From positions 1-64,000 of the forward strand of contig NZ_ARXU01000001.1 of assembly GCF_000756655.1 (NCBI RefSeq): a DNA stretch of 64,000 bases, read 5' to 3'. This document shows positions 51,736-60,108 of the stretch, one piece after another; positions within the stretch are counted from its first letter, which is position 1, and each line of letters starts with the position of its first letter. Under the pieces are notes generated by a model. The model was not told the origin of the DNA and searched no databases. It saw only the letters and a list, made by a program, of their open reading frames with translations. This DNA comes from Alcanivorax jadensis T9. GTDB lineage: Bacteria > Pseudomonadota > Gammaproteobacteria > Pseudomonadales > Alcanivoracaceae. Position numbers and translations under genes: made by a program.

Positions 51736-52548
51736 ATGTCAGCAGTTTCCGCCGGTCGTCAGACGCTGGTCTTTGCCCACGCCAACGGCATTCCCGGCCA
51801 TAGCTATGACACCTTTCTGGCACCGCTGGCGGACGAGTTCGATGTCATCATCATCGATCGCTTGGGCCACAATCCGGCTTACCCGGTGGATGCGGACTGG
51901 CATAGCCTCAGCCTGGAGCTGGAAGCCAGGCTCGAATCCCTGCCCAAGCCGCTGGTTGGAGCCGGACATTCGCTGGGGTCGGTAGTCATGTACCTGGTGG
52001 CCCAGCGCCGCCCGGAATGGTTTTCCGCGCTGATCATGCTGGACCCGCCGATGATGAATGGCTGGCACGGGGTGATGATGCATGCGGCGAAGCTGACCGG
52101 CATGATTGATCGAGTGACACCGGCGGGCAAGAGCAAGGGGCGGCTGGATTACTGGCCGAACAGGGAAGCCGTGGAAAGCTATTTTTCCTCACGCGGCCTG
52201 TTCCGGGCCTTTGATCCACGTTGCCTGGCAGATTATTTGCGCGCGGGGCTGGAGCCCTGGGAGGGCGGCTGGCGATTGCGTTTTCGCCCAGAGGTGGAAG
52301 TGGCCATTTTTCGACATACCCCCACGGCTGCCACACGCATGCCCAGGCTGAAAGTGCCCGGGGCGATTATCACCGGCAAGGGGTCGCCATCTCCGTTTCT
52401 CGACAGTGCCCGGCGCCATGTTCGCCGCCACGGCATGCTCCATCGCATTGCGGAAGGATCGCACATGTACCCACTGGAGAAGCCTGAACAGACCCTGGCC
52501 CTGTTTCGCGAAACCCTGCAAACGCTGCAACAGGGGGAGGCGAGTTAA
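51736..52548 (+). CDS. Alpha/beta hydrolase
   Basis: 270 aa. LVFAHANGIPGHSYDTFLAPL is the oxyanion region, IIDRLGHNPAYPV the strand after it, and GHSLGSVVMYLVAQRRP holds the nucleophile Ser. Asp is probably in the AIITGKGSPSPFLD region and His in EGSHMYPLEKP. This is a HANG-type hydrolase of the broad lipase/esterase group; substrate unknown. The ATG follows TTAGGGAGACACC. TAATG overlap with the next hydrolase. Confidence 0.85.
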   Translation: MSAVSAGRQTLVFAHANGIPGHSYDTFLAPLADEFDVIIIDRLGHNPAYPVDADWHSLSLELEARLESLPKPLVGAGHSLGSVVMYLVAQRRPEWFSALIMLDPPMMNGWHGVMMHAAKLTGMIDRVTPAGKSKGRLDYWPNREAVESYFSSRGLFRAFDPRCLADYLRAGLEPWEGGWRLRFRPEVEVAIFRHTPTAATRMPRLKVPGAIITGKGSPSPFLDSARRHVRRHGMLHRIAEGSHMYPLEKPEQTLALFRETLQTLQQGEAS

Positions 52549-53396
52549 TGGCTGCAAAAGAGAAGAAATTTCACGTTTTCGGACAGACTCTGGCCGCCCT
52601 CAGCTGGGACGGCGAGGGCGAGCCGGTGTTGGCCCTGCATGGCTGGCTGGACAATGCCGCGTCCTATATTCCGCTGGCGTCGCAGTGGCAACGCCCCATG
52701 GTGGCACTGGATTTTTCCGGTCATGGTCACTCGGACCATCGCCCCGACGGGGTGGTAACCCACCTGGTGGATCATGTGCGAGATGTGCTGGCAGTGGCAG
52801 ATCAGCTCGGCTGGCAACGCTTTACACTGGTTGGTCACTCCATGGGGGCGGGGATTGCCTGCCTGTTTGCGGCAGCGTTTCCGGATCGGGTCTCCCGGCT
52901 GGTGCTGATTGAAGGATTGGGCCCGCCCAGCACGCCCGGTAAGGACGTGGCCAGCACCCTGCGCAAGGCACTGGATGACATGATGGCTTTGGCAGACAAG
53001 CGCAAGCCGGTGTACACGGACATTGCCGACGCGGTTGAGGCACGCACCCGCGGCTTCGGTGGACTCAGCCGGGAGGCGTCTGCGTTGCTGAGTGAGCGTG
53101 GCCTGATGCCGGTGACCGATGGCTGGACCTGGCGGGCGGACAGCCGCCTGCGGCTGACTTCCTCGTTGCGGCTTACCGAAGAGCAGGTGGAGGGTTTTGT
53201 TCGTGCCATTCAGGCACCGGTTTGCCTGATTCTCGGTGAGCAGGGCATGGGCGGCAACGGCATGTTCGATCACCGGCTGGACTGGTTGCCGGACGCCTCC
53301 GTGGTGCGTTTAGCGGGTCGGCACCATTTGCATATGGAAGCACCGGAGGTCGTGGCAGGCGCAATCAATACCTTTCTGGATGACAACAACCGCTGA
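52548..53396 (+). CDS. Alpha/beta hydrolase (esterase-like)
   Basis: 282 aa. LALHGWLDNAASYIPLA (HGW oxyanion region), ALDFSGHGHSDHR, the nucleophile elbow VGHSMGAGIACLFAAAFPD, a lid of about 80 residues, LILGEQGMGG and the late His in AGRHHLHMEAPEVV. Distinct from the upstream hydrolase, so not a recent duplication. It overlaps the upstream stop by 1 bp (TAATG), a sign of coupled translation. Substrate unknown; an ester or thioester is likely. Confidence 0.87.
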   Translation: MAAKEKKFHVFGQTLAALSWDGEGEPVLALHGWLDNAASYIPLASQWQRPMVALDFSGHGHSDHRPDGVVTHLVDHVRDVLAVADQLGWQRFTLVGHSMGAGIACLFAAAFPDRVSRLVLIEGLGPPSTPGKDVASTLRKALDDMMALADKRKPVYTDIADAVEARTRGFGGLSREASALLSERGLMPVTDGWTWRADSRLRLTSSLRLTEEQVEGFVRAIQAPVCLILGEQGMGGNGMFDHRLDWLPDASVVRLAGRHHLHMEAPEVVAGAINTFLDDNNR

Positions 53397-53504
53397 CTGA
53401 CCAAAAGCACCAGACCTGTCCAGGCCACTGCCTGAAAGGGTCATGTATTGCCTTGCCCAGGCTCGCTAAGCTTCAGGAAAAATGTATTCAAGGAGCGCGT
53501 TACG

Positions 53505-53966
53505 ATGAAAGTGGTTGAGGTAGCCTCGCTGACCGATTACGTGGGCAAGGAACTGGGAGCGTCCGACTGGTTCCAGATAGATCAGGACAGAATTAACGCT
53601 TTTGCTGACGCGACCCTGGACCATCAGTTCATTCATGTGGATCCGGATCAGGCCAAGAACACCCCTTTCGGCACCACCATTGCACACGGTTATCTGACCC
53701 TGTCGCTGCTGCCTTATCTGCAAGCCTCCATTGATGGCTTCTTGATGCCCAAAGGCATGAAAATGGCCATGAACTATGGCTTCGACAAACTGCGATTCAT
53801 GGCACCGGTGAAAGAGGGCAAGCGGGTTCGAGCAGTAGCCACCTTGCTGGAGGTCACCGAAAAGCGTGAAGGGCAGTGGTTGTTGAAATTCGCCTTTACG
53901 GTGGAAATCGAAGGAGAGGACAAGCCGGCACTGGTTGCCGAGTGGTTGCTGATGTACTTCGTCTGA
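53505..53966 (+). CDS. MaoC-family (R)-specific enoyl-CoA hydratase-like protein
   Basis: 153 aa hot-dog fold. The hydratase motif with catalytic Asp and His is INAFADATLDHQFIHVDPDQA, followed by TPFGTTIAHGYLTLSLLPYL. The C-terminal RVRAVATLLEVTEKR and WLLKFAFTVEIEGE belong to the same fold. The MaoC-type hydratase motif suggests crotonyl-type acyl-CoA hydration for polyester or fatty acid metabolism. GGAGCGCGTTACG precedes the ATG at 53505. Not clearly coupled to the upstream hydrolase (about 110 bp). A terminator follows. Confidence 0.9.
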   Translation: MKVVEVASLTDYVGKELGASDWFQIDQDRINAFADATLDHQFIHVDPDQAKNTPFGTTIAHGYLTLSLLPYLQASIDGFLMPKGMKMAMNYGFDKLRFMAPVKEGKRVRAVATLLEVTEKREGQWLLKFAFTVEIEGEDKPALVAEWLLMYFV

Positions 53967-54006
53967 GACAAACAGCGCCATAGAGAGAATCACAAGGTCT
54001 CCTGGT

Positions 54007-54044
54007 CAGGTCTGTCGTTTTGTGCACGGCAGGCCTGTTTTTTT
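54007..54044 (+). terminator. Terminator after the MaoC-family gene
   Basis: Stem CAGGTCTGTCG / CGGCAGGCCTG (imperfect, about 9 pairs) with loop TTTTGTGCA and seven T. Confidence 0.85.
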
Positions 54045-54255
54045 ATCGCACACTCCTCTCGACAGACATAACTGATGTCAGCTTTGAAAGTTCGGGTTCT
54101 ACACAAGGTTGATCAAATAAGCTACTGATTTGGCTCAGGTTGAGTTGTGGCGCTGGCCGTTATTGTTGCTGGCAAAATAGCGCATTTCGACGTACTGTAC
54201 AGGGGAACTTTCGTGTTAGAGCGAATTTGTCGCCACCCCGTATCAGGGCTTCCCA

Positions 54256-55209
54256 ATGTTGCACCGTCCCCGACAATGGCTTCGCCGTCTGGTAGACAAC
54301 CGTTCTGCCATCCGTCGTGATCTGCGCCTTAGCCTGACCCATGCAGCGGATATTCCCCGCATGGTCCTACCATTGGGCCGGGAGCCAGGTGTTCGCTCGG
54401 AAATGGCCTGGTCATCCTACTCAAGCCGCGGTGAGGCCCTGTTCTCGCTCTTGCAGTTGCTGGTGCCGGCCACCCGTGAGTCCATCAGCCAGGGCACCCT
54501 GGTCTGCCATCCTCCGCGGACCACCCATGAAGGGCGCTCTTCGCGCTGGTTCTTCATCAATGGCATGGGAACGGCCGGGCCGGTGGCGCTGCTCAATGCC
54601 AGCGAGATCGCGCGGATTTTTCGCCGTCCGGTGCACCTGATCCATACCCCTACATGGGGACTGATCCGCGATGTGGCCGAGTCGATTACCGCTCGTACCC
54701 TGCGCAAGGACGGCAAACTGTCGCGCCCGGCGTTGAATATCCTGGTGGAAGCACTGGAAAATAATGATCAGGTAGTGCTGGTCTGCCACTCCCAGGGCAC
54801 CATTGTTGCCAGCTATATCGTGCGCAAACTGCTGCGTCACCCGAGCGCCCGGCAACTGGTCAAGAAGCTGGAAATTTATTGTATCGGTGGGGTGGCCGAC
54901 AGCCTGGAAATCGATCCGCAGCTGACGCTTGCGGCCGGTCACCCGGTGCCCTATGTGGAACACTTTGCCAACGGCCGTGATTATCTGGCGCAGATCGGCA
55001 TTCTTTCCCATCTGGACAGTACCGCTGGCACTGTCTATTGCCTGGCCGACCGCCCCGGGCATCTTCTCAACGAACATTATCTGCCTGCCATCGCGCGCGG
55101 GGATTTTTGTCAGCGTCATTCCCGGCTTTACGGGTATGTGCGAGGGCGAGAGCCCGGCCTGAAAGGGGCGCTGTCCGTGGTAAAAAAGGGAATGGAGCCA
55201 CATGGATAA
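54256..55209 (+). CDS. Predicted lipase-like alpha/beta hydrolase (unassigned)
   Basis: 317 aa. A basic N-terminal segment (LHRPRQWLRRLVDNRSAIRRD) is followed by a Rossmann-like hydrolase core: RWFFINGMGTAGPVALLNA is the first strand and turn, HLIHTPTWGLIRDVAESI comes next, and VVLVCHSQGTIVASYIVRKLL is the nucleophile region with CHSQG in place of GHSxG. Late Asp and His are in GGVADSLE and LNEHYLPAI. I do not recognise a named family. Its end overlaps the next gene by 8 bp, so a three-gene operon with the response regulator and the DUF2505 gene is likely. Confidence 0.65.
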   Translation: MLHRPRQWLRRLVDNRSAIRRDLRLSLTHAADIPRMVLPLGREPGVRSEMAWSSYSSRGEALFSLLQLLVPATRESISQGTLVCHPPRTTHEGRSSRWFFINGMGTAGPVALLNASEIARIFRRPVHLIHTPTWGLIRDVAESITARTLRKDGKLSRPALNILVEALENNDQVVLVCHSQGTIVASYIVRKLLRHPSARQLVKKLEIYCIGGVADSLEIDPQLTLAAGHPVPYVEHFANGRDYLAQIGILSHLDSTAGTVYCLADRPGHLLNEHYLPAIARGDFCQRHSRLYGYVRGREPGLKGALSVVKKGMEPHG

Positions 55210-56290
55210 CAACAACAAACCGGTGCTGCTGTTTGTCGATGACTCGAAGGTAATGCGTCTTGCTGCTGACAAGATGCTGGGCAGGGAATTTCGTGTCGAA
55301 GTGGCGGAAAACGGCGTCGAAGCCTGGGAAATGATCTGCCACAACCCGACCATCAGCGTGGTTTTTTCCGACCTGGCGATGCCGGAGATGGACGGCTTTA
55401 CGTTACTGAAAAAAATCCGCACCAGTGACGATGACGGCATTGCCGGTCTGCCGGTGATCATCGTTACCGGTGCCGAGAACGACGAGGAAACACGCAGCGA
55501 AGCCCTACGTCTTGGCGGCACGGACTTTATCAGCAAACCGTTCAATTCCACGGATCTTCTGGCCCGTGCTCGTGCCCATGCCCACTACCAGCGTGAGCGC
55601 AAGGAACTGGCCCGCCAGGCCATGATCGATCCGCTCACCCGACTCGGTAACCGTCGTTATCTGCAGCATCGCCTGCGCCAGGAGCTGGCGCTGGCCAGTC
55701 GTCAGCAGATCCCGCTATCGGTTGTGCAACTGGAGATTTACCAATTCAATCAACTTTTCGTACAGCTCGGTAAACGTAGAACCGATATGGTGTTGATGAA
55801 AATGGCGCAATTGATGCGGGGAGTGGTACGTAAGGAAGATTCGCTGGCAAGAAGCAGCGTGGCCCAATTTACCATTCTGCTGCCCAGTGCCGGAGCCAAA
55901 GGCGCCCAGCGTTTTGTCGAGCGGGCGTTGAAGGTCAGCGAGAAACTGGCTTTCCAATTTCGCGGCCGGGCACAGCAATTGCCGCTGTCGGTGGTCATTC
56001 ATACGCCCACTGCGCATACCGGGCTGATGCCCCGCCAGGTTCAGGCGGTATTGGATGAACAGATGAGCAAGGCGCGCCTGGCCGGGCCCGGGGCGGTGGT
56101 CAGAGATGGCCCCGATGAGCCTCTGGCCACCGCCCTGACGACGCCTTCGATAACCATAGAGCAGGCACTCACCCTGTTGCGGGCTGGCAAGCCCCGTGTG
56201 GTGGTGAATGCATTGCCGGACTTGAAACGCCAGCTGGCGCCCCTGTTGAAATTGATTGAGCAGACGCCGGCGGGTCAGGAGACAGCATGA
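55202..56290 (+). CDS. Response regulator with degenerate GGDEF domain
   Basis: 362 aa. The receiver domain is intact: DDS (13-15), Asp57 in FSDLAMPEMDGF, Thr in IVTGAEND and Lys in ISKPFNSTD. A GGDEF-family domain follows from about residue 138 (MIDPLTRLGNRRYL is the conserved start), but the signature motif reads SSVAQF in LARSSVAQFTILLP, so it cannot make c-di-GMP by the usual chemistry. A short C-terminal helical part (ITIEQALTLLRAGK) may bind partners. It probably senses phosphorylation and acts by protein contact or nucleotide binding. The ATG overlaps the upstream gene, and the end overlaps the DUF2505 gene by 4 bp. Confidence 0.85.
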   Translation: MDNNNKPVLLFVDDSKVMRLAADKMLGREFRVEVAENGVEAWEMICHNPTISVVFSDLAMPEMDGFTLLKKIRTSDDDGIAGLPVIIVTGAENDEETRSEALRLGGTDFISKPFNSTDLLARARAHAHYQRERKELARQAMIDPLTRLGNRRYLQHRLRQELALASRQQIPLSVVQLEIYQFNQLFVQLGKRRTDMVLMKMAQLMRGVVRKEDSLARSSVAQFTILLPSAGAKGAQRFVERALKVSEKLAFQFRGRAQQLPLSVVIHTPTAHTGLMPRQVQAVLDEQMSKARLAGPGAVVRDGPDEPLATALTTPSITIEQALTLLRAGKPRVVVNALPDLKRQLAPLLKLIEQTPAGQETA

Positions 56291-56796
56291 AGGTAATGGT
56301 TGACCGGGAATTTCCTGTCGGCGTGGACCGGCTTTATGAGATTCTCACCAGCAAGGCCTATTTCGAACAACGATTCGAATGGGGCAAGGTAAATGACTAC
56401 CGTTTCCAGGCCTTCCAGGAGACCGGGGAAGGTCTGCTGATACAGATCGTTCAGCCGATACAGATTCGCACCGACAAGGTACCGTCATTTGCGCGGCGTT
56501 TGCTGCCAAGTCAGGCGGATTTGCTGACGGAATTCCTGTGGCAAGCCACCGGCCGGCCGGGTTTCTATCAGGCCCGCTATCGCTTTCAGCTTGGCAATGT
56601 GCCGTTGAAAATCAGTGGCACCATGGAGCTCAACGCCGACGGTGAGTCCCAGTCCATCCAGCAAACCCAGGTGGAAATCACCTCATCGGTTCCCCTGGTG
56701 GGCAGGAAACTGGTGGATCTGGTGGCGCCGAAAATTGACGATGCTCTGGCAGGGGATTACCGGCATACACTGCGTTATGTGGAACAGTTTGCCTGA
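56287..56796 (+). CDS. DUF2505-type START-like protein
   Basis: 169 aa. The pattern MVDREFPVGVDRLYEILTSKAYFEQRF, YRFQLGNVPLKISGTMELN and SSVPLVGRKLVDLVAPKID fits DUF2505, a SRPBCC-fold family expected to bind a hydrophobic ligand. The first codon overlaps the stop of the response regulator gene (ATGA). No membrane segment. The ligand is unknown. Together with the hydrolase and the receiver protein it may form a lipid-related signalling unit (inference). Confidence 0.8.
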   Translation: MKVMVDREFPVGVDRLYEILTSKAYFEQRFEWGKVNDYRFQAFQETGEGLLIQIVQPIQIRTDKVPSFARRLLPSQADLLTEFLWQATGRPGFYQARYRFQLGNVPLKISGTMELNADGESQSIQQTQVEITSSVPLVGRKLVDLVAPKIDDALAGDYRHTLRYVEQFA

Positions 56797-56811
56797 CGTG
56801 GCTGGAATAAT

Positions 56812-56950
56812 TTTTACCACAGAGTGCACAGAGAACACTGAGTGAAAACCGGGCTATGACTGCCATGTTATCGCGGGCACTGAAATGCGCGGCGAGGGAC
56901 GGCGGGGCTTTTGATCTTTCTCAATGTCCTCTGTGCCCTCTGTGGTGAAA
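56812..56950. repeat. CACAGAG-type inverted repeat
   Basis: TTTTTACCACAGAGTGCACA at 56812 and the mirror TGTGCCCTCTGTGGTGAAA ending at 56950. The 31-bp arms pair imperfectly, about 80%. Repeats of this CACAGAG type occur scattered in many gammaproteobacterial genomes. Lies between the DUF2505 and SDR genes (convergent). Confidence 0.6.
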
Positions 56951-56964
56951 CCAGTCTTTTGCTC

Positions 56965-57765
56965 TTAGCGCCGATACCTCGCCCCTAACTCCCGCAATCC
57001 CCGCTCCCAGCGTTTCCTGAACCAGCGCTTGCGCCGCCATTTCGCCCGTGTATAGCCGGAGGCGATGTGCAGGGCGTTACCGCTGTTCAGGGCATCCAGG
57101 ATCTGCTGGCTGAGCTCCTCTCGGGTGACCGGGCTGCGAGCAATCTTGCGCTGGAAGCGAGCGTCGCTGAGCGGGTCGGTGGCGCACAGGCTGCTGGCCT
57201 GCTCCTGATACAGGGGGATCACCAGGGTGGTCACCCTGATACCGCTACTGTGCAATTCACTGTGCAGGCTTTCTCCCAGGGCCACGATGGCGGCGCTGGC
57301 AGCGCTCTGGGCGCCAGCCAGAGGCCCTGCCAGGATGCCGTATTCCGGTACCACATTGAGAATCCGGCCACCTTCTTCCTGGCGGTGCATGGCGCTGATC
57401 GCGCTCTGGCACAGATTTACCGTATCCATCAGTTGCTCATCCATAACCCGCTGCCAGTGTGATGTCTGGGTCGCCTCGAAAGGGCCGAGGGTCAGTGGCG
57501 CGGGCAGGTTAATCACGGTATCCAGCTGTTGCCAGCGACGTAGCACCCGTTCTACACCCCGTTGACGGTCGCGGGAGCTGCCGGGAAGACAATCCAGGAA
57601 AAGCGCTTCTCGACCATTGCCGTGCAGGTTGGCACAAAGTTGGTTTCCGAGTTGCCCATCCGCGTCTGCCAGGGCAACCCGAAAATGCTCTGCAGCGTCA
57701 CTGACCAGGGCCTGACCAAGTTCGGAGCAGGCATTGCTGATAAGCAGGGTAGGCTGATGTTTCAA
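56965..57765 (-). CDS. SDR-family protein lacking catalytic Tyr and Lys (pseudo-enzyme)
   Basis: 266 aa. The SDR fold is recognisable: TLLISNACSELGQALVSD at the nucleotide site (Gly-rich motif degraded), VINLPAPLTLGPFEATQTSHWQRVMDEQLMDTVNLCQ, and RILNVVPEYGILAGPLAGAQSAASAAIVALGESLHSEL. The usual active site YxxxK is QSAAS here, so both catalytic residues are missing. The catalytic Ser position is also unclear. The C-terminus is very basic (RAKWRRKRWFRKRWERGLRE), perhaps a membrane or nucleic-acid contact. ATG at 57765; the divergent small gene and twin operator lie upstream. Confidence 0.75.
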   Translation of the reverse strand: MKHQPTLLISNACSELGQALVSDAAEHFRVALADADGQLGNQLCANLHGNGREALFLDCLPGSSRDRQRGVERVLRRWQQLDTVINLPAPLTLGPFEATQTSHWQRVMDEQLMDTVNLCQSAISAMHRQEEGGRILNVVPEYGILAGPLAGAQSAASAAIVALGESLHSELHSSGIRVTTLVIPLYQEQASSLCATDPLSDARFQRKIARSPVTREELSQQILDALNSGNALHIASGYTRAKWRRKRWFRKRWERGLRELGARYRR

Positions 57766-57791
57766 GGGATCTCCGGGAAATAATCATTGAA

Positions 57792-57840
57792 AGTGAACAG
57801 GTGTTGACTTTCCATTCTTGTGAGTTAACATGTGTTCACT
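57792..57840. promoter_or_regulatory. Twin palindromic operator with overlapping promoter
   Basis: Two copies of the half-palindromic site TnAACAnGTGTTnA, at 57794-57807 (TGAACAGGTGTTGA) and 57825-57838 (TTAACATGTGTTCA), 31 bp apart or about three helical turns. They lie in inverted symmetry and cover TTGACT (57804-57809) and TAACAT (57826-57831), a plausible plus-strand promoter with a 16-bp spacer. The symmetry suits a TetR-type repressor controlling both divergent genes. Confidence 0.6.
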
Positions 57841-57866
57841 AAAACAATTTAAGAGGAGCGTTACCC

Positions 57867-58076
57867 ATGACTACTATCTCTCGTATCAGTAAAGACATTT
57901 TCGCTCTGGTTGTGGCTGTTCTGTTCACCGTGCTGATGGTAGCCGGTCTGGCCGATCAGGGGAAAAATCTGTTCCCGGCCATGCTGGCATTTGCCGCCAT
58001 GGTGCCGATCGTTGGCAGTGCGGCGGTGGCCATCAAGCGTGACTGGGACAACCGCGACCATCACTTGTCAGTCTGA
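57867..58076 (+). CDS. Small two-helix membrane protein
   Basis: 69 aa with two predicted membrane helices (IFALVVAVLFTVLMVAGLAD and MLAFAAMVPIVGSAAVAIK) and a charged tail KRDWDNRDHH. No family recognised. AAGAGGAGCGTTACCC precedes the ATG, a very strong start. It faces the pseudo-SDR across the twin operator. Its last 16 bp overlap the convergent symporter gene. Confidence 0.65.
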   Translation: MTTISRISKDIFALVVAVLFTVLMVAGLADQGKNLFPAMLAFAAMVPIVGSAAVAIKRDWDNRDHHLSV

Positions 58077-59389
58077 CCTTGTCCGGCGTGGGCGCTTGCC
58101 GCCTGCGCCATTCTCTCTGCGTCGGCTACCGGCCTCTGCAGCACCTGTTCTTCCCCTTCGCTGCGTGCCAGCACTACGGTGACGACACTGTCGCCCCATA
58201 CGTTCACTGCGGTGCGGAACATGTCCAGTAGCCGGTCGGTGACCAGAATCAGGCCGATGGCTTCCGCCGGTAGTCCGATGGCAGCCAGTATCACGGTGAT
58301 TGCCACCAGGGACGCGGCCGGAATACTGGCCACGCCAATGGAGGTGAGTACCGCGGTTATCACGATCATGAATTGTGTCGCCAGCGACAGGTCCATGCCA
58401 TAGGCCTGGGCGATAAACATGGCGGCCACGCACTCATACAGGGCCGTGCCGTCCATGTTGACGGTGGCCCCCAGTGGCAGTACGAAGCTGCTGCTTCGTT
58501 GTGATACCCCGGCCCGGTTCTGCACGCATTCCATGGTCAACGGCAGGGTAGCTGCGGAGCTGGCCGAGGAAAACGCGGTGAGCAGGGCCGGTGTCATGGC
58601 TTGGATGTGCCGCAACGGTGAGCGGCGAGCAAGGAAAAACACCAATGCCGGCATGAAAACAAAGGCATGCAGGGTGAGTGCAACGACCACTGAAGCGAAA
58701 AACCAGGCCAGCGGCTCGATGGCATCAAGGCCGGTGCGGGTCACCGTGGCGGCAATCAGGGCGAACACCCCCAGCGGTGTGAAACGAATCACCAGCATGG
58801 TGATTTTCATCACCACCTGATAAATCCCCTCGATCAGATCTCGCAGACTGCGGCCGGCATCATTGCGTTCGGTGCGCAGAAAATAGCCGAACAACAGGGC
58901 GAACACGATAAGGCCAAGCATCTGCCCATCGGCAGCGGCAGCAATCAGGTTGGGGGGTAGCATCTGCATCAGGATCTGGGTGAAATCCCCGGCGCCTCGC
59001 CCTTCGATGCCAGCCAGTACCGCTTCGGTATCACTGGCCAGACCAAGCAGGTCCCGGGCCGGTTGGCCGTCGATGACCCCGGGGCTGAACAGATTGACAG
59101 TCAGCAGCCCGATCAGCACCGCGACCACGGTGGTGGTCATGTACAGTGCTACCGTTTTTAGCCCCATTCGACCCAGATTGTTGCCGTCGCCGACGCTGGT
59201 CATGCCATTGATGATGGCGGTGACAATCAGGGGCACCACCACCATTTTCAAACCATTGATGAACAGACTTCCTACCAGGTCGTAACCGGCCAGTATCGGG
59301 ACCCCGAACAGGGTAGTGGACTCGCTGGTCAGGCTGCCGACCAGGGCGCCGGCCAGCATGGCAATAAAGATCTGGTGGTGTAGCTTCAT
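58061..59389 (-). CDS. Dicarboxylate/amino acid:cation symporter (DAACS family)
   Basis: 442 aa with the typical eight helices and two re-entrant loops. HP1 is serine-rich FSSASSAATLPLTMEC, the TM7 motif is NMDGTALYE, and HP2 is SIGVASIPAASLVAITVILAAIGLPAEAIGLILVTDRLLDM. It takes up glutamate, aspartate or C4-dicarboxylates with sodium or protons; the exact substrate is unclear. Regulation not seen. Single gene. Confidence 0.93.
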   Translation of the reverse strand: MKLHHQIFIAMLAGALVGSLTSESTTLFGVPILAGYDLVGSLFINGLKMVVVPLIVTAIINGMTSVGDGNNLGRMGLKTVALYMTTTVVAVLIGLLTVNLFSPGVIDGQPARDLLGLASDTEAVLAGIEGRGAGDFTQILMQMLPPNLIAAAADGQMLGLIVFALLFGYFLRTERNDAGRSLRDLIEGIYQVVMKITMLVIRFTPLGVFALIAATVTRTGLDAIEPLAWFFASVVVALTLHAFVFMPALVFFLARRSPLRHIQAMTPALLTAFSSASSAATLPLTMECVQNRAGVSQRSSSFVLPLGATVNMDGTALYECVAAMFIAQAYGMDLSLATQFMIVITAVLTSIGVASIPAASLVAITVILAAIGLPAEAIGLILVTDRLLDMFRTAVNVWGDSVVTVVLARSEGEEQVLQRPVADAERMAQAASAHAGQGQTDK

Positions 59390-59490
59390 GGTGTTCCCTA
59401 TCGGTTGTTGTTATGGCTCAACGCGCGAACAGGATTACAAGACTACCTGATCCTCGGTGGTGTCACATGGCTGAAATGGCAGGAACCCTT

Positions 59491-60108
59491 CTACAGCAGC
59501 TGGCGCAATGCCGTCGGGTCAATGCGGGTTTGCAGGGCGTTCTGATAGGCCGCCTTCAGTTGCTGGTCGGCTTCCACCGGTCCGAGTCTTTCGCACAACA
59601 GCACATAAGTACGGTTGAGCTGATCGCGCAGGGCGGCCAGTGTCAGTGGGGCCAGCGGGCGTTCCGGAGCTTGCAGCCAGTATTCCATGGTCAGCCGGGT
59701 TTCCGCCCCGACCTGATTGCTGCGCAGCTGGGCGGCCATGTCCAGCCGCAACTGGCTTGCCGCACGGGCGCCAATGCCTTCCCACAGCGAGCGCATGATC
59801 TGCTCGAACGCCTGGCTGCAGGGGTGCTCCCGGGCGGGGTTTTCCTCGCTTCCGGCCAGCGGATCGTCGGCCAGTTCCTGCTCCGACAGTGTCATGGCCT
59901 GCACCAGGCTCATATGGATCTGATGCCGGCGCTCCCCCAGGTCGAACATCTGACACAACTCACTGACAAAGCCCTGCAGGGAAAAGCGAGGGCGTTCGGC
60001 ATAGGTTTGTTGCCAGAGGCTGATCGCCTCCAGCAAGAGAGGTTCGTTCATGTAGGGCGTCAGCCCGGTGGCAATGGCGCGCCGTCGACGTTGCAGCTCC
60101 TGACTCAT
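59491..60108 (-). CDS. Unknown helical protein coupled to the ammonium transporter
   Basis: 205 aa, predicted all-helical and soluble (RRRAIATGLTPYMNEPLLLEAISLWQQ, SQAFEQIMRSLWEGIG, AALRDQLNRTYVLLCERLGPVEADQQLK). No family recognised; it is not GlnK/GlnB, as it lacks the T-loop. The ATG at 60108 overlaps the transporter stop by 4 bp (ATGA), so translation is coupled. Context suggests a role linked to ammonium uptake, but this rests on position alone. Confidence 0.55.
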   Translation of the reverse strand: MSQELQRRRRAIATGLTPYMNEPLLLEAISLWQQTYAERPRFSLQGFVSELCQMFDLGERRHQIHMSLVQAMTLSEQELADDPLAGSEENPAREHPCSQAFEQIMRSLWEGIGARAASQLRLDMAAQLRSNQVGAETRLTMEYWLQAPERPLAPLTLAALRDQLNRTYVLLCERLGPVEADQQLKAAYQNALQTRIDPTALRQLL

